The notes under the pieces were generated by a model. That model was given only the letters and a program-made list of their open reading frames with translations, was not told the DNA's origin and made no database searches. A stretch of DNA of 41,830 bases from Rhodospirillaceae bacterium (GTDB taxonomy: Bacteria > Pseudomonadota > Alphaproteobacteria > Rhodospirillales > JABHCV01), in assembly GCA_013204045.1 (NCBI GenBank), contig JABMOQ010000086.1, positions 1 to 41,830 on the forward strand, in the 5' to 3' direction. Below are positions 1-7,840 of the stretch, one piece after another. The translations under genes and the position numbers were made by a program. Every line of letters starts with the position of its first letter. Positions within the stretch are counted from its first letter, which is position 1.

Positions 1-119
1 GACTATGACACTTATATTCTCGGGAGCCATCAACAATTCACTAGGAGGAAAGCCTGGGTGGGGAAATCAAAGTAGCGGAAAATTCAAAATGTCCATTGCA
101 TCTCCCTTGGCCGCCGCTA

Positions 120-503
120 TCAAGGCCTGAAGAAAATCCACGCTCGATATGCCGCGTGTCTTGTCATCAATGGTGCAAATTCTTTCATGATGGTTCGTCC
201 TGCCATGGGAACTTTCGATGGCCTCAGCAATTCGGAAAACATAAGGCGCCGATGCCGAGACGAGGCTGTTATGGCAGCAATGGCGGCATCGCTGGCCCGG
301 TTGTTGTTTTTCCGGCGCTCCAGAATCTTGGTCAATTGGCGCACCAACAGCACCTGCTTGACGTCCAGAATATTAGGTGATAGCCCTTTTTTCCGAAGAT
401 CGTCGGATGCCTTATTGACATGGGCACGGCGTTGATTGTGGCTTGATGACACGCGGCTCAGCCCCCCTTGCACTGTGTCTGAGGCTATTTTGGCAGGAAG
501 CAC
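120..503 (-). CDS. Hypothetical protein, doubtful
   Basis: An open frame of 127 codons starting with GTG. I do not recognise it. The product is basic, with a middle section (about residues 28-65) that looks helical and charged, and no signal peptide or membrane segment. A stop codon lies just upstream in frame, so the GTG at 501-503 is the only reasonable start. No clear ribosome binding site precedes it. It would be transcribed away from thrC, out of the AT-rich spacer. Overlapping frames on the plus strand (96-380 and 187-435) look no better. It could be a real accessory gene, a decayed gene, or chance. Confidence 0.25.
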   Translation of the reverse strand: MLPAKIASDTVQGGLSRVSSSHNQRRAHVNKASDDLRKKGLSPNILDVKQVLLVRQLTKILERRKNNNRASDAAIAAITASSRHRRLMFSELLRPSKVPMAGRTIMKEFAPLMTRHAAYRAWIFFRP

Positions 504-553
504 CTTAATTTTCTATCAACACCTCAGAAACTTTGAGAGCCATTGATTTCATT

Positions 554-584
554 TGATAAAATAGGCTTTTTTTATCATTTTTTT
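554..584 (+). terminator. AT-rich hairpin with T-run upstream of thrC
   Basis: Perfect 8-bp arms TGATAAAA (554-561) and TTTTATCA (570-577) enclose an 8-base loop and are followed by seven T residues. The stem has almost no G or C, so it is weak as an intrinsic terminator. It sits in a visibly AT-rich spacer and may instead belong to the thrC promoter region. Confidence 0.3.
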
Positions 585-658
585 GTTTATCCCGGCTTGC
601 CGTTCGTGTTGTGCAGGAGTAGGTTGTGCCGCCTTGCGGCCCCATATAGAGCCTTGAA

Positions 659-2059
659 ATGAATTATGTAAGCACCCGGGGGAAAGCCCCTGACCTGGCC
701 TTCGATGATGTTCTGCTGACCGGCCTGGCCCGCGACGGCGGCCTTTATGTGCCCGATGCCTGGCCCACATTGTCAGGCGCCGATATCAAGGCCATGAACG
801 GGCTTTCATATGCCGAAACCGCCTTTCGCGTAATCCGGCCGTTTGTCGGCGACAGCATCAATGAGGGCGACCTGGCCACCATTATCGACGACACCTACGC
901 CGGCTTCGATCACCCGGACGTGGCACCGCTTAAAACACTGGCGGCGGGCGAACACCTGATGGAGCTGTTCCACGGGCCGACCCTGGCGTTCAAGGACTAC
1001 GCCATGCAGTTCCTGGGCCGCATGTTCGACCATGTCCTGGCCAAGCGCGGCGAACGGGTGACCATTGTCGTCGCCACATCAGGCGATACCGGGCCGGCGG
1101 CGCTCGAGGCTTGCCGCGGACGCGATGCCATCGACATCTTCAACCTGTATCCCGACGGGCGCGTGTCCGAGGTGCAGCGCCGACAGATGACGACGGTTAA
1201 TGAGTCAAACGTCCACAACATTGCCGTTCGCGGCACCTTTGACGATTGCCAGAACATGGTCAAAGCCATGTTCAATGACCAGCCTTTCCGCGATCGCTAT
1301 CGCCTGTCGGCGGTTAATTCCATCAACTGGGCGCGGGTGATGGCGCAGATCGTCTATTATTTTTATGGCTCTGCCCGTGTTACCGGTGGCGCCCACCCGG
1401 TATCGTTCGCGGTGCCCACCGGAAACTTCGGCAACGTGTTCGCAGGTTACGCCGCAGCGCGAATCGGCCTGCCCATCGACAAGCTGATCGTCGGCACCAA
1501 CCGCAACGATATCCTGAGTCGCTTTTTTGAAAGCGGCCTCATGCAAACCGGCACCGTTCACCCGACCATCAGCCCAAGCATGGACATCCAGATATCCAGC
1601 AATTTCGAACGCCTGCTGTTTGAACTGTATGGCCGCGACAGCACCGTGGTGAGGGCGATAATGAACACATTCAAAGACACCGGAGATTTTGCCGTCGGGC
1701 CGAAACAAATGGCGACGGCGCGCCAGCTGTTTGTCAGCGCCCGCTTCGATGATGACGAAACCAAAAAAACCATCCGCGATGTTTATGAACAAAGCGGCGA
1801 GTTGATCGACCCTCACTCGGCCATCGGCATCGCTGCTGGCCGGGCCTGCCGTGGCAACACGGACATCCCGTTGATCAGTCTGGCCACCGCCCATCCGGCC
1901 AAGTTTCCGGATGCGGTCGAAGCGGCCTGCGGCGTTCGCCCCGAACTTCCGGCCCGCCTTTCAGACCTGTTCCAACGGGACGAACGTTTCACCGTGCTCG
2001 ATAACGATCTTGCCGCAGTGCAGGACTTCGTTTCCACGGCCCTGCCCGGTACTGCCTGA
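659..2059 (+). CDS. thrC: Threonine synthase
   Basis: Threonine synthase converts O-phospho-L-homoserine and water to L-threonine and phosphate using pyridoxal phosphate, the last step of threonine synthesis in the cytoplasm. The 466-residue length fits the longer bacterial/fungal type. The N-terminus (YVSTRG followed by a GLARDGGLYVP stretch near residues 22-32) is typical. The PLP lysine is K112 in the motif HGPTLAFKD (105-113). The phosphate-binding segment ATSGDTGPAA and the later VPTGNFGN motif are both present. The stop overlaps the start of the next gene by one base (TGATG), so the M16 peptidase gene is probably co-transcribed and translationally coupled. This thrC-peptidase pair is common in Rhodospirillales-like alphaproteobacteria. 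Confidence 0.97.
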   Translation: MNYVSTRGKAPDLAFDDVLLTGLARDGGLYVPDAWPTLSGADIKAMNGLSYAETAFRVIRPFVGDSINEGDLATIIDDTYAGFDHPDVAPLKTLAAGEHLMELFHGPTLAFKDYAMQFLGRMFDHVLAKRGERVTIVVATSGDTGPAALEACRGRDAIDIFNLYPDGRVSEVQRRQMTTVNESNVHNIAVRGTFDDCQNMVKAMFNDQPFRDRYRLSAVNSINWARVMAQIVYYFYGSARVTGGAHPVSFAVPTGNFGNVFAGYAAARIGLPIDKLIVGTNRNDILSRFFESGLMQTGTVHPTISPSMDIQISSNFERLLFELYGRDSTVVRAIMNTFKDTGDFAVGPKQMATARQLFVSARFDDDETKKTIRDVYEQSGELIDPHSAIGIAAGRACRGNTDIPLISLATAHPAKFPDAVEAACGVRPELPARLSDLFQRDERFTVLDNDLAAVQDFVSTALPGTA

Positions 2060-3300
2060 TGGCCATTAACATCACCACCCTTGCCAATGGACTGCGTGTG
2101 GTCAGCGATCCCATGGACGGCGTCGAATCGGTTTCCGTCGGGGTCTGGATCGGGGTCGGCACCCGCCACGAGGAGGCCGCCTTTAACGGTATTTCGCACC
2201 TGCTCGAACACATGGCCTTCAAGGGCACGCCGAGCCGCAGCGCGCTGGATATCGCCGAGCAGATCGAAGACGTCGGCGGCCATATCAACGCCTACACCAC
2301 GCGGGAAACCACCGCCTATTACGCCCGTGTCCTGAAAGACGATTTGGAGTTGGCCGTCGATATTATCGGCGACATCTTGCAGAACTCTACTATGGTCGAC
2401 GAAGAACTGGCCCGCGAGCGCGCCGTTATCATTCAGGAAATCAATCAGGCTAACGACACCCCGGACGATGTCATCTTCGACCTGTTTCAGGCCATCGCCT
2501 ACCCTGACCAGCCCCTTGGCCGACCGGTACTGGGCCACCCCGATATCGTCGGCGACATGGCCCGGGGCACCGTCCTCGATTACATGAAAACCAATTATCA
2601 GGCCCCGGTGATGGTGCTGGCGGCGGCCGGGGCCGTCGATCATGACCAATTCGTGCGGCTTGCCGAGCGCCATTTCGCCGGACTTGGCGATGCCGGTGGA
2701 CCGGGCCGTCAGCCTGGGCACTACAGCGGCGGCAATACGGTCGAGCACCGCAAGCTGGAACAGGCCCATGTGCTGATGGGGTTCGAGGGCATCGCCTACG
2801 ACGATCAGGATTACTATGCCCTGTCGGTGCTGACCACCCTGTTCGGCGGCGGCATGTCGTCGCGGCTTTTTCAGGAAGTGCGCGAAAAGCGCGGCCTCGC
2901 CTACAGCATCTATTCGTTTACGTCCAACTACATGGACACGGGCCTGTTCGGCATCTACGCCGGCACCGGTGCCGATGAAACTCCAGAGCTGCTGGACGTC
3001 ATTGCTGACGAAATCAAAAAACTGTCCGGCGGCGTGCCTGAGGCTGAGATTGCTCGCGCCCGCGCCCAGTTGAAGGCATCTATTTTAATGTCGCTGGAAA
3101 GTTCGTCGTCCCGGTCCGAACAACTGGCCCGCCAGATGCTGGTGTTCGACCGTCCGATCCCGACCGACGAGATCGTTACCAACATTGATGCCGTCGATGC
3201 GGTTGCGATTGCCCGCGTTGCCGAGCGCATCTTTGCCTCGCCACAATCGCTGGCCATGCTCGGGCCGTTAGATAAACAGGCTGATCGAAAAGCAATCTAG
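2059..3300 (+). CDS. M16 family zinc metallopeptidase (processing-peptidase-like)
   Basis: A 413-residue peptidase of the M16B family, related to the beta subunit of mitochondrial processing peptidase. The inverted zinc motif HxxEH is intact as H47-L-L-E50-H51. The third zinc ligand is E127 within the ERAVIIQE segment, at the expected distance of about 75 residues. The C-terminal half has the usual inactive M16 domain with GGGMSSRLFQEVREKRGLAYS around residues 258-280. No signal peptide is visible, so it should be cytoplasmic. It starts inside the thrC stop codon. Its TAG stop shares the palindrome CTAG with the stop of the convergent YqgE gene. Natural substrates of bacterial members are mostly unknown. 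Confidence 0.93.
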   Translation: MAINITTLANGLRVVSDPMDGVESVSVGVWIGVGTRHEEAAFNGISHLLEHMAFKGTPSRSALDIAEQIEDVGGHINAYTTRETTAYYARVLKDDLELAVDIIGDILQNSTMVDEELARERAVIIQEINQANDTPDDVIFDLFQAIAYPDQPLGRPVLGHPDIVGDMARGTVLDYMKTNYQAPVMVLAAAGAVDHDQFVRLAERHFAGLGDAGGPGRQPGHYSGGNTVEHRKLEQAHVLMGFEGIAYDDQDYYALSVLTTLFGGGMSSRLFQEVREKRGLAYSIYSFTSNYMDTGLFGIYAGTGADETPELLDVIADEIKKLSGGVPEAEIARARAQLKASILMSLESSSSRSEQLARQMLVFDRPIPTDEIVTNIDAVDAVAIARVAERIFASPQSLAMLGPLDKQADRKAI

Positions 3301-3872
3301 GCGTGGCCGGCGTTATCTGAAAGCATCGCCGGATCGATGCCTATCTTGCCCATGGCGTGATCCCACTTGTGGGCCAGATCGTCGCCGAACACCAGATCAT
3401 CATCGGCATCAACATTAAGCCAGCCGTTGCTCATAATTTCGGAGTCGAGCTGGCCCGGTCCCCATCCGGCATAGCCAAGGGCAAGCAGGCAGCGGCGCGG
3501 GCCGTTGCCGTCGGCGATGGCCCGCAGGATGTCGATGGTCGCGGTCAGGGCGACATCCTCGTCGACGATCAGGGTGGCATCGCGGACATAGTCGGGCGAG
3601 TGCAGGACAAAACCGCGCGACGATTCCACCGGGCCGCCGAAATGAACGTCGATACGGTCCGTCGGCGTGGCCCCCTCGATGCCCAGCTGTTCGAGAAGAT
3701 CCGGGAAGCTGATGGCTTCAAATGATTTGTTGATGACCAACCCCATGGCACCATCGGGGCTATGGGCGCACACATAGATGACAGACCTTTCGAAGCGCGC
3801 ATCCTTCATTCCGGGCATGGCTACGAGAAGCTGTCCGGAAAGCGAGTTTTCAATATCGTCGCGGTAGGCCAT
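3297..3872 (-). CDS. YqgE/AlgH family protein (DUF179)
   Basis: A 191-residue protein of the UPF0301/DUF179 family. Recognisable features are the N-terminal SLSGQLLVAMPGM segment (10-22), FERSVIYVCAHSPDGAMGLVINK (27-49), the FGGPVE motif, and GYAGWGPGQLDSE near residues 133-145. The family is compact and cytoplasmic. AlgH was linked to alginate regulation in Pseudomonas, but a biochemical role is not settled. It is transcribed towards the M16 peptidase gene and overlaps its end by four bases. It is divergent from the scsB-like gene, with about 180 bases between the two starts for promoters. Confidence 0.93.
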   Translation of the reverse strand: MAYRDDIENSLSGQLLVAMPGMKDARFERSVIYVCAHSPDGAMGLVINKSFEAISFPDLLEQLGIEGATPTDRIDVHFGGPVESSRGFVLHSPDYVRDATLIVDEDVALTATIDILRAIADGNGPRRCLLALGYAGWGPGQLDSEIMSNGWLNVDADDDLVFGDDLAHKWDHAMGKIGIDPAMLSDNAGHA

Positions 3873-3953
3873 ACCCTATTATGACACACCCCGGCACCGT
3901 AACAAATAGCTTCGCCTGCCGAATACTTCGAAATATATCGGAGGCAGCCACAT

Positions 3954-3978
3954 AAAAGCCTTGTTTTCAAGGCCTTTT
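3954..3978. other. Hairpin in the divergent yqgE/scsB spacer
   Basis: GCCTTG (3958-3963) and CAAGGC (3968-3973) form a 6-bp stem with a TTTT loop, flanked by AAAA on the left and CTTTT on the right. It looks like a bidirectional terminator but lies between two divergent genes, where a terminator is not expected. It could be an operator or leader structure. Confidence 0.3.
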
Positions 3979-4053
3979 GAGCAGGTAAAGAGTTCGTGAG
4001 TCCCGCTAACTTTGGCTTTTTCCTGCCCTGAAAAAGGATATGATCCGCCGGTC

Positions 4054-6183
4054 ATGAAAGCATCCCTCTTCCTGCCCAGATTCGTGTTCGCAGTCGCCAT
4101 AATCTTCAGTCTTGGTGCGACCTCCGCACTCGCCCGCGAGGCGGCGTCGCCGTGGACCGAAACCGACTTCACCTCGCTGCGCCTGATCGCCGCCACCAAC
4201 GGGACCGGCGGCGGCGAAACAGTATCCCTCGGCCTGCACTTCAAATTGCGCAACGGCTGGAAGATCTACTGGCGCTCGGCCGGCGATGCCGGATATCCCC
4301 CCTCCCTCGACTGGAAGGGGTCTGAAAACCTGAAACAGGCCGACATGCGCTGGCCCCTGCCGCACCGCTTTTCGATCCTTGGGCTCGAGACCCTGGGCTA
4401 CAAGGACGAGGTCGTCTATCCGATCACCGCCTGGGCGGAAACCCCGGGGGCACCCATGCAATTGCGCGTCAAGGTCGATTACCTGACCTGTAGCGACATC
4501 TGCGTCCCCTACGAGGCAGAGCTGACGCTTGACCTTCCAGGCGGCGGCGCCGAGCCGAGCCCATTCGCCCACCTGATTAACCGTTTCGCCGTACAGGTGC
4601 CGGGCGACGGCGCGGCCCACGGCCTGACCATCGAAAAAGCCGAGGCGCTGGCACAGGCCAAGGATACCTGGTTGCGGATCACGGCCCGCGCCACGTCACC
4701 GTTTACCAGCCCCGACGTTTTTATCGAGGGCCCCGACGTCCTGGCTTTCGACCGGCCCATGGTGCGGCTTTCCGAAGGGGGCCGCGTCGCCGTGTTAACA
4801 TCGAAGGTGTGGGGCGCCGAAGACCTGACCACCGCCGGCGGACTGGTCGGCACGCCCATTACCCTGACCCTGGCCGACGGCAAACGGGCCGCCGAAAAAC
4901 CGATGACCGTCACCGCCGGCGTAGGGGCAGCCAACACCGGCAACAACTCGGCCTATTCCTTCGCCGTCATCCTGGCCCTGGCGGTGCTCGGCGGGCTGAT
5001 CCTCAACCTGATGCCGTGCGTGCTGCCGGTGCTGTCGATCAAGCTGCTCGGGGTGGTCGGCCACGGCGGCCGCGACCCCCGTGATGTGCGCCTGAGCTTC
5101 GTGGCCTCCGCCGCCGGCATTATTTTTTCCTTCCTGGTGCTTGCCGCGACCCTGATCGGGTTGAAGGCGGCCGGGCTTTCCATCGGCTGGGGCATTCAGT
5201 TTCAGCAACCGTGGTTCCTGATCGCGATGACCGTGGTGGTCACCCTGTTCGCCTGCAACCTGTGGGGATTGTTTGAGTTCCGGCTGCCCCACTGGGTCAG
5301 CGATGTGGGCGATCACGCCGCCCATAGCCACGGCCTTGGCGGCCACTTCCTGACCGGCGCCTTCGCCACCTTGCTGGCGACCCCCTGCTCGGCGCCGTTC
5401 CTGGGCACCGCTGTCGGCTTCGCCCTGGCCCGTGATCCGCTCGATATCGTCGCCGTGTTCGCCGCCTTGGGGCTCGGGCTGGCCCTGCCCTATCTGCTGA
5501 TCGCCGCCCTGCCCGGGCTGGCCACCCGGTTGCCGAAACCGGGGCGCTGGATGGTGGTGCTGCGCCGCATCCTTGGTTTTGCCCTGGCCGCCACCGCCGT
5601 GTGGCTGATCAGTGTGCTGGCGGCACAAACCGGAACCCGGGCCGCATGGGCCGTCGGGGCGCTGATGATCGGCGCCGTCGCCGCCGTCTGGCTTGGCGCC
5701 AGATCCGCCCATCCGTGGCGGGTTGGCGGCCTGGCCGTCGCCGTGCTGGCGGCCATTGCCTTTTCGGTGCCGTCCTGGTTGGGCATCCCGGCCGATGCCA
5801 CCCTGCGCGCCATCGACAAGGATCCGCGCTTCGCCGCCATCCTCAATCCCTTCGACAGGGACGCCATCCCCGGGCACGTCGCCGCCGGACACACGGTGCT
5901 GGTCGATGTAACCGCCGACTGGTGCATTACCTGCCAGATCAACAAGACTTTCGTGCTCGCCTCGGACGAAATCCTGACCCGGCTCGGCGCCGACAATATC
6001 ATCGTCATGCAGGCCGACTGGACCCTGCCCGACGACGCCATCGCCGATTACCTGGCCTCGTTCGGGCGCTATGGCATCCCCTTCAATGCGGTTTACGGGC
6101 CGGCCTTGCCGAACGGGCTGGCGCTGCCGGAATTGCTGACCAAAAGCACCGTGCTTGATTCCCTTGATCAGGCGGCGCCATAA
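4054..6183 (+). CDS. scsB: ScsB/DsbD-type protein-disulfide reductase, three domains
   Basis: A 709-residue inner-membrane enzyme that carries electrons from cytoplasmic thioredoxin to periplasmic thiol proteins. I chose the ATG at 4054 because it opens directly into a signal peptide (residues 1-27, ending SALA) behind an A/G-rich AAAAAGGAT. A TTG 42 bases upstream gives no sensible N-terminus. The periplasmic N-terminal domain has the redox pair C146/C150 (CSDIC). A CcdA-like membrane core follows, with C322 in LMPCVLPVLSIK and C445 in TPCSAPFLGTAVGFA, both typical of the ScsB subgroup. A thioredoxin-like C-terminal domain has the active site WCITC (C624, C627). No scsC or scsD partner is visible nearby. 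The next gene is a peroxiredoxin. ScsB is known from copper and oxidative stress protection; the partner here is inferred. Confidence 0.9.
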   Translation: MKASLFLPRFVFAVAIIFSLGATSALAREAASPWTETDFTSLRLIAATNGTGGGETVSLGLHFKLRNGWKIYWRSAGDAGYPPSLDWKGSENLKQADMRWPLPHRFSILGLETLGYKDEVVYPITAWAETPGAPMQLRVKVDYLTCSDICVPYEAELTLDLPGGGAEPSPFAHLINRFAVQVPGDGAAHGLTIEKAEALAQAKDTWLRITARATSPFTSPDVFIEGPDVLAFDRPMVRLSEGGRVAVLTSKVWGAEDLTTAGGLVGTPITLTLADGKRAAEKPMTVTAGVGAANTGNNSAYSFAVILALAVLGGLILNLMPCVLPVLSIKLLGVVGHGGRDPRDVRLSFVASAAGIIFSFLVLAATLIGLKAAGLSIGWGIQFQQPWFLIAMTVVVTLFACNLWGLFEFRLPHWVSDVGDHAAHSHGLGGHFLTGAFATLLATPCSAPFLGTAVGFALARDPLDIVAVFAALGLGLALPYLLIAALPGLATRLPKPGRWMVVLRRILGFALAATAVWLISVLAAQTGTRAAWAVGALMIGAVAAVWLGARSAHPWRVGGLAVAVLAAIAFSVPSWLGIPADATLRAIDKDPRFAAILNPFDRDAIPGHVAAGHTVLVDVTADWCITCQINKTFVLASDEILTRLGADNIIVMQADWTLPDDAIADYLASFGRYGIPFNAVYGPALPNGLALPELLTKSTVLDSLDQAAP

Positions 6184-6228
6184 TCTAAATATCGGTCACA
6201 CACTTTTTACAAAAAGGACGTGCCAGAC

Positions 6229-6711
6229 ATGACCATCAACAGCGGCGACACCATTCCTGCGGCCACGGTTTACGTGATGGGGGCCGACGGCCCCGACGCG
6301 GTTTCCACGGACGATCTGTTCAAGGGCAAGAAGGTCGCCCTGTTCGGCCTGCCTGGCGCCTATACGCCGACCTGTTCGGCGCGCCATGTGCCCGGCTTCC
6401 TTGAAAACGCCGATGCGCTGAAGGCCAAGGGCATCGATTCCATCGTCTGCCTATCGGTCAACGACGCCTTCGTCATGGGCGCCTGGGGCAAGGACCTGGG
6501 CGTCGGCGACACCATCATCATGGCCGGCGACGGTTCCGCCGAACTGACCCATGCCATGGGCCTGGAGCTCGACCTGACGGGGCGCGGCCTCGGCGTGCGC
6601 TGCGACCGTTTCTCGGCCATCGTCGATGACGGCGTGGTTGTGACCCTGAACCGGGAAGCGCCCGGCGCGTTTGAGGTCTCCAGCGCCGAGAAGATGCTCG
6701 AGCAGCTTTGA
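6229..6711 (+). CDS. Peroxiredoxin, Prx5-type
   Basis: A 160-residue peroxiredoxin of the Prx5/redoxin type that reduces hydrogen peroxide and organic peroxides with thiol donors. The peroxidatic cysteine is C49 in PGAYTPTCS. Further cysteines are C74 and C125, and either could be a resolving residue. The start is the ATG at 6229, because AAGGA (6214-6218) is spaced correctly for it; a GTG at 6220 is too close. No signal peptide is present, so it should be cytoplasmic, on the opposite side of the membrane from the periplasmic domains of the preceding ScsB-like protein. The 45-base gap from scsB suggests one operon. Confidence 0.93.
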   Translation: MTINSGDTIPAATVYVMGADGPDAVSTDDLFKGKKVALFGLPGAYTPTCSARHVPGFLENADALKAKGIDSIVCLSVNDAFVMGAWGKDLGVGDTIIMAGDGSAELTHAMGLELDLTGRGLGVRCDRFSAIVDDGVVVTLNREAPGAFEVSSAEKMLEQL

Positions 6712-7258
6712 GCCGTAAAAAAAAGTAAAGAAACGAAAGCCAATTTCTTCAATGAAATCAATGGCCGGAGAGTCCGAAGCCATTTTCAGCGCGGCGAGGG
6801 GGGCGCCGAGCGCATAAAAAAAATGAAAAAACAAAGCCATTTTTCCCAATAGAATCAAAGGCCCCCGATTCCGCACCCCCCGAGGCGCGATCCTTCGCAC
6901 CCCCCGGCCCCGACAGGGGCGGACGCGCGGGCGAGGATTTTCCTATTCACCGTGGCAAAGAACACGTTAGCGAAACGATAGGATTATAGTCTTTTTATAG
7001 GTATATGTCAAGGTTTAGGGGATTTGCGCGGGCGCTTTTTCCCAATTGGGAGAAAATACGTTCAAGGTAAAATCGGCATAGGGAAATAGGGCGTCTGCTT
7101 GTGGCGAGAGTCCAGACGTGCATTATCCGATCAACTAGAGTCTGCTTTTAGCCAGGAGCGGACCTGTGACGTTGCAGTAAGTGTTGGCCACACAAAAGCC
7201 ATCGACTTCAACTATTTCGAGTGCAACAATAATCCATACGAATTTATGGGGGCTTGCT
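6712..7258. other. Gene-free spacer at left edge of accessory islet
   Basis: About 550 bases with no convincing gene. It begins with a poly-A-interrupted, imperfect duplication (6716-6863), passes through a C/G-rich block (about 6860-6930), and then becomes AT-rich from about 6940. The change marks the boundary between the core genes and the AT-richer islet. Reverse frames over 6360-6900 are shadows of the peroxiredoxin. A short plus-strand frame at 7099-7290 overlaps the start of the next gene and is not supported. Confidence 0.5.
6716..6863 (+). repeat. Imperfect direct duplication of ~50 bp
   Basis: Copy 1 is at 6716-6766 and copy 2 at 6815-6863, about 99 bases apart. Both start with T followed by eight A residues and contain AAAGCCA, then a T-rich stretch, CAAT, GAAATCAA or GAATCAAA, and end in GGCC. 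Roughly three quarters of positions agree by eye. It lies directly behind the peroxiredoxin stop codon and may be a relic of local duplication or an insertion site. Confidence 0.5.
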
Positions 7259-7840
7259 ATGAGCTATTCGGTTCGCGCACCCGGCGTTAATCTTCCGGCA
7301 ATTAGCGAAAATGGAGTTTTGGATAGTTTGCTTGGATTGTTGAAAGAACCGCTGATTATCCCAATCTATTCCGCTCTTGTAGCGGTGGTTATAGCATTCA
7401 TCGCACAGTGGATTTGGGATTCTCACAAGGCAAAAAAGGCGCGATACCACGCTTTGCTGATTGTTCGTGAAGCACTACTCGATCAAAGGCAACGTTTTGC
7501 AGACATGAGACGCCACATGGAGCAAGAAAAGTCCTATATTCATTCGAGCGTTGATGCCCACGTTATAAAGAGTTTTCTCATAGGTACGCACGTCGATGTC
7601 GTCATCGATAAACAACTGATTAATGCACTGAACGCTTATCTAGGCTCTCTGAACGGTTTATCAACCGCGCTGTCCAGAATTGACTTCGCTAGTGGCGGGT
7701 ATACCAACGTTCAGCATGAATACAAGGCGCGCCTGGAACAGGGTATTTTGGAAGCCATCCCTAGCTATATCGCGGAAATCGAAAATTGTATTTTTGAAAT
7801 AGACAAGGTTCCGCAAGGAAGCATCGAGATAACGAGTTGA
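7259..7840 (+). CDS. Small membrane-anchored helical protein, partner of the next ATPase
   Basis: I do not recognise a family. The start is the ATG at 7259, with a GGGGG run (7248-7252) about seven bases upstream; longer frames add a low-complexity N-terminus without support. The product has 193 residues: a short N-terminal part, one clear membrane helix at about 33-53 (IPIYSALVAVVIAFIAQWIW), a basic stop-transfer segment (HKAKKARYH), then a long, mostly helical charged region (65-185). This is probably a membrane anchor with a cytoplasmic helical domain. The stop TGA overlaps the TTG start of the AAA-DUF4435 gene (TTGA), so the two are very likely coupled. Codon use is AT-richer than in the flanking core genes, which suggests transfer. 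A sensor or effector role in defence is inference only. Confidence 0.75.
   Translation: MSYSVRAPGVNLPAISENGVLDSLLGLLKEPLIIPIYSALVAVVIAFIAQWIWDSHKAKKARYHALLIVREALLDQRQRFADMRRHMEQEKSYIHSSVDAHVIKSFLIGTHVDVVIDKQLINALNAYLGSLNGLSTALSRIDFASGGYTNVQHEYKARLEQGILEAIPSYIAEIENCIFEIDKVPQGSIEITS

Noticed and set aside
4012-4053. Upstream TTG start extending the ScsB-like protein
   Set aside because: It would put polar residues before a clean signal peptide. The ATG at 4054 explains the N-terminus better.
4795-5892. 365-codon open frame on the reverse strand
   Set aside because: Antisense to the membrane core of the ScsB-like gene. The composition is G/Q/H-rich without fold-like pattern.
7099-7290. 63-codon plus-strand frame before the membrane protein gene
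   Set aside because: It overlaps the better-supported start at 7259, has no ribosome binding site and no recognisable motif. It could be a gene remnant.
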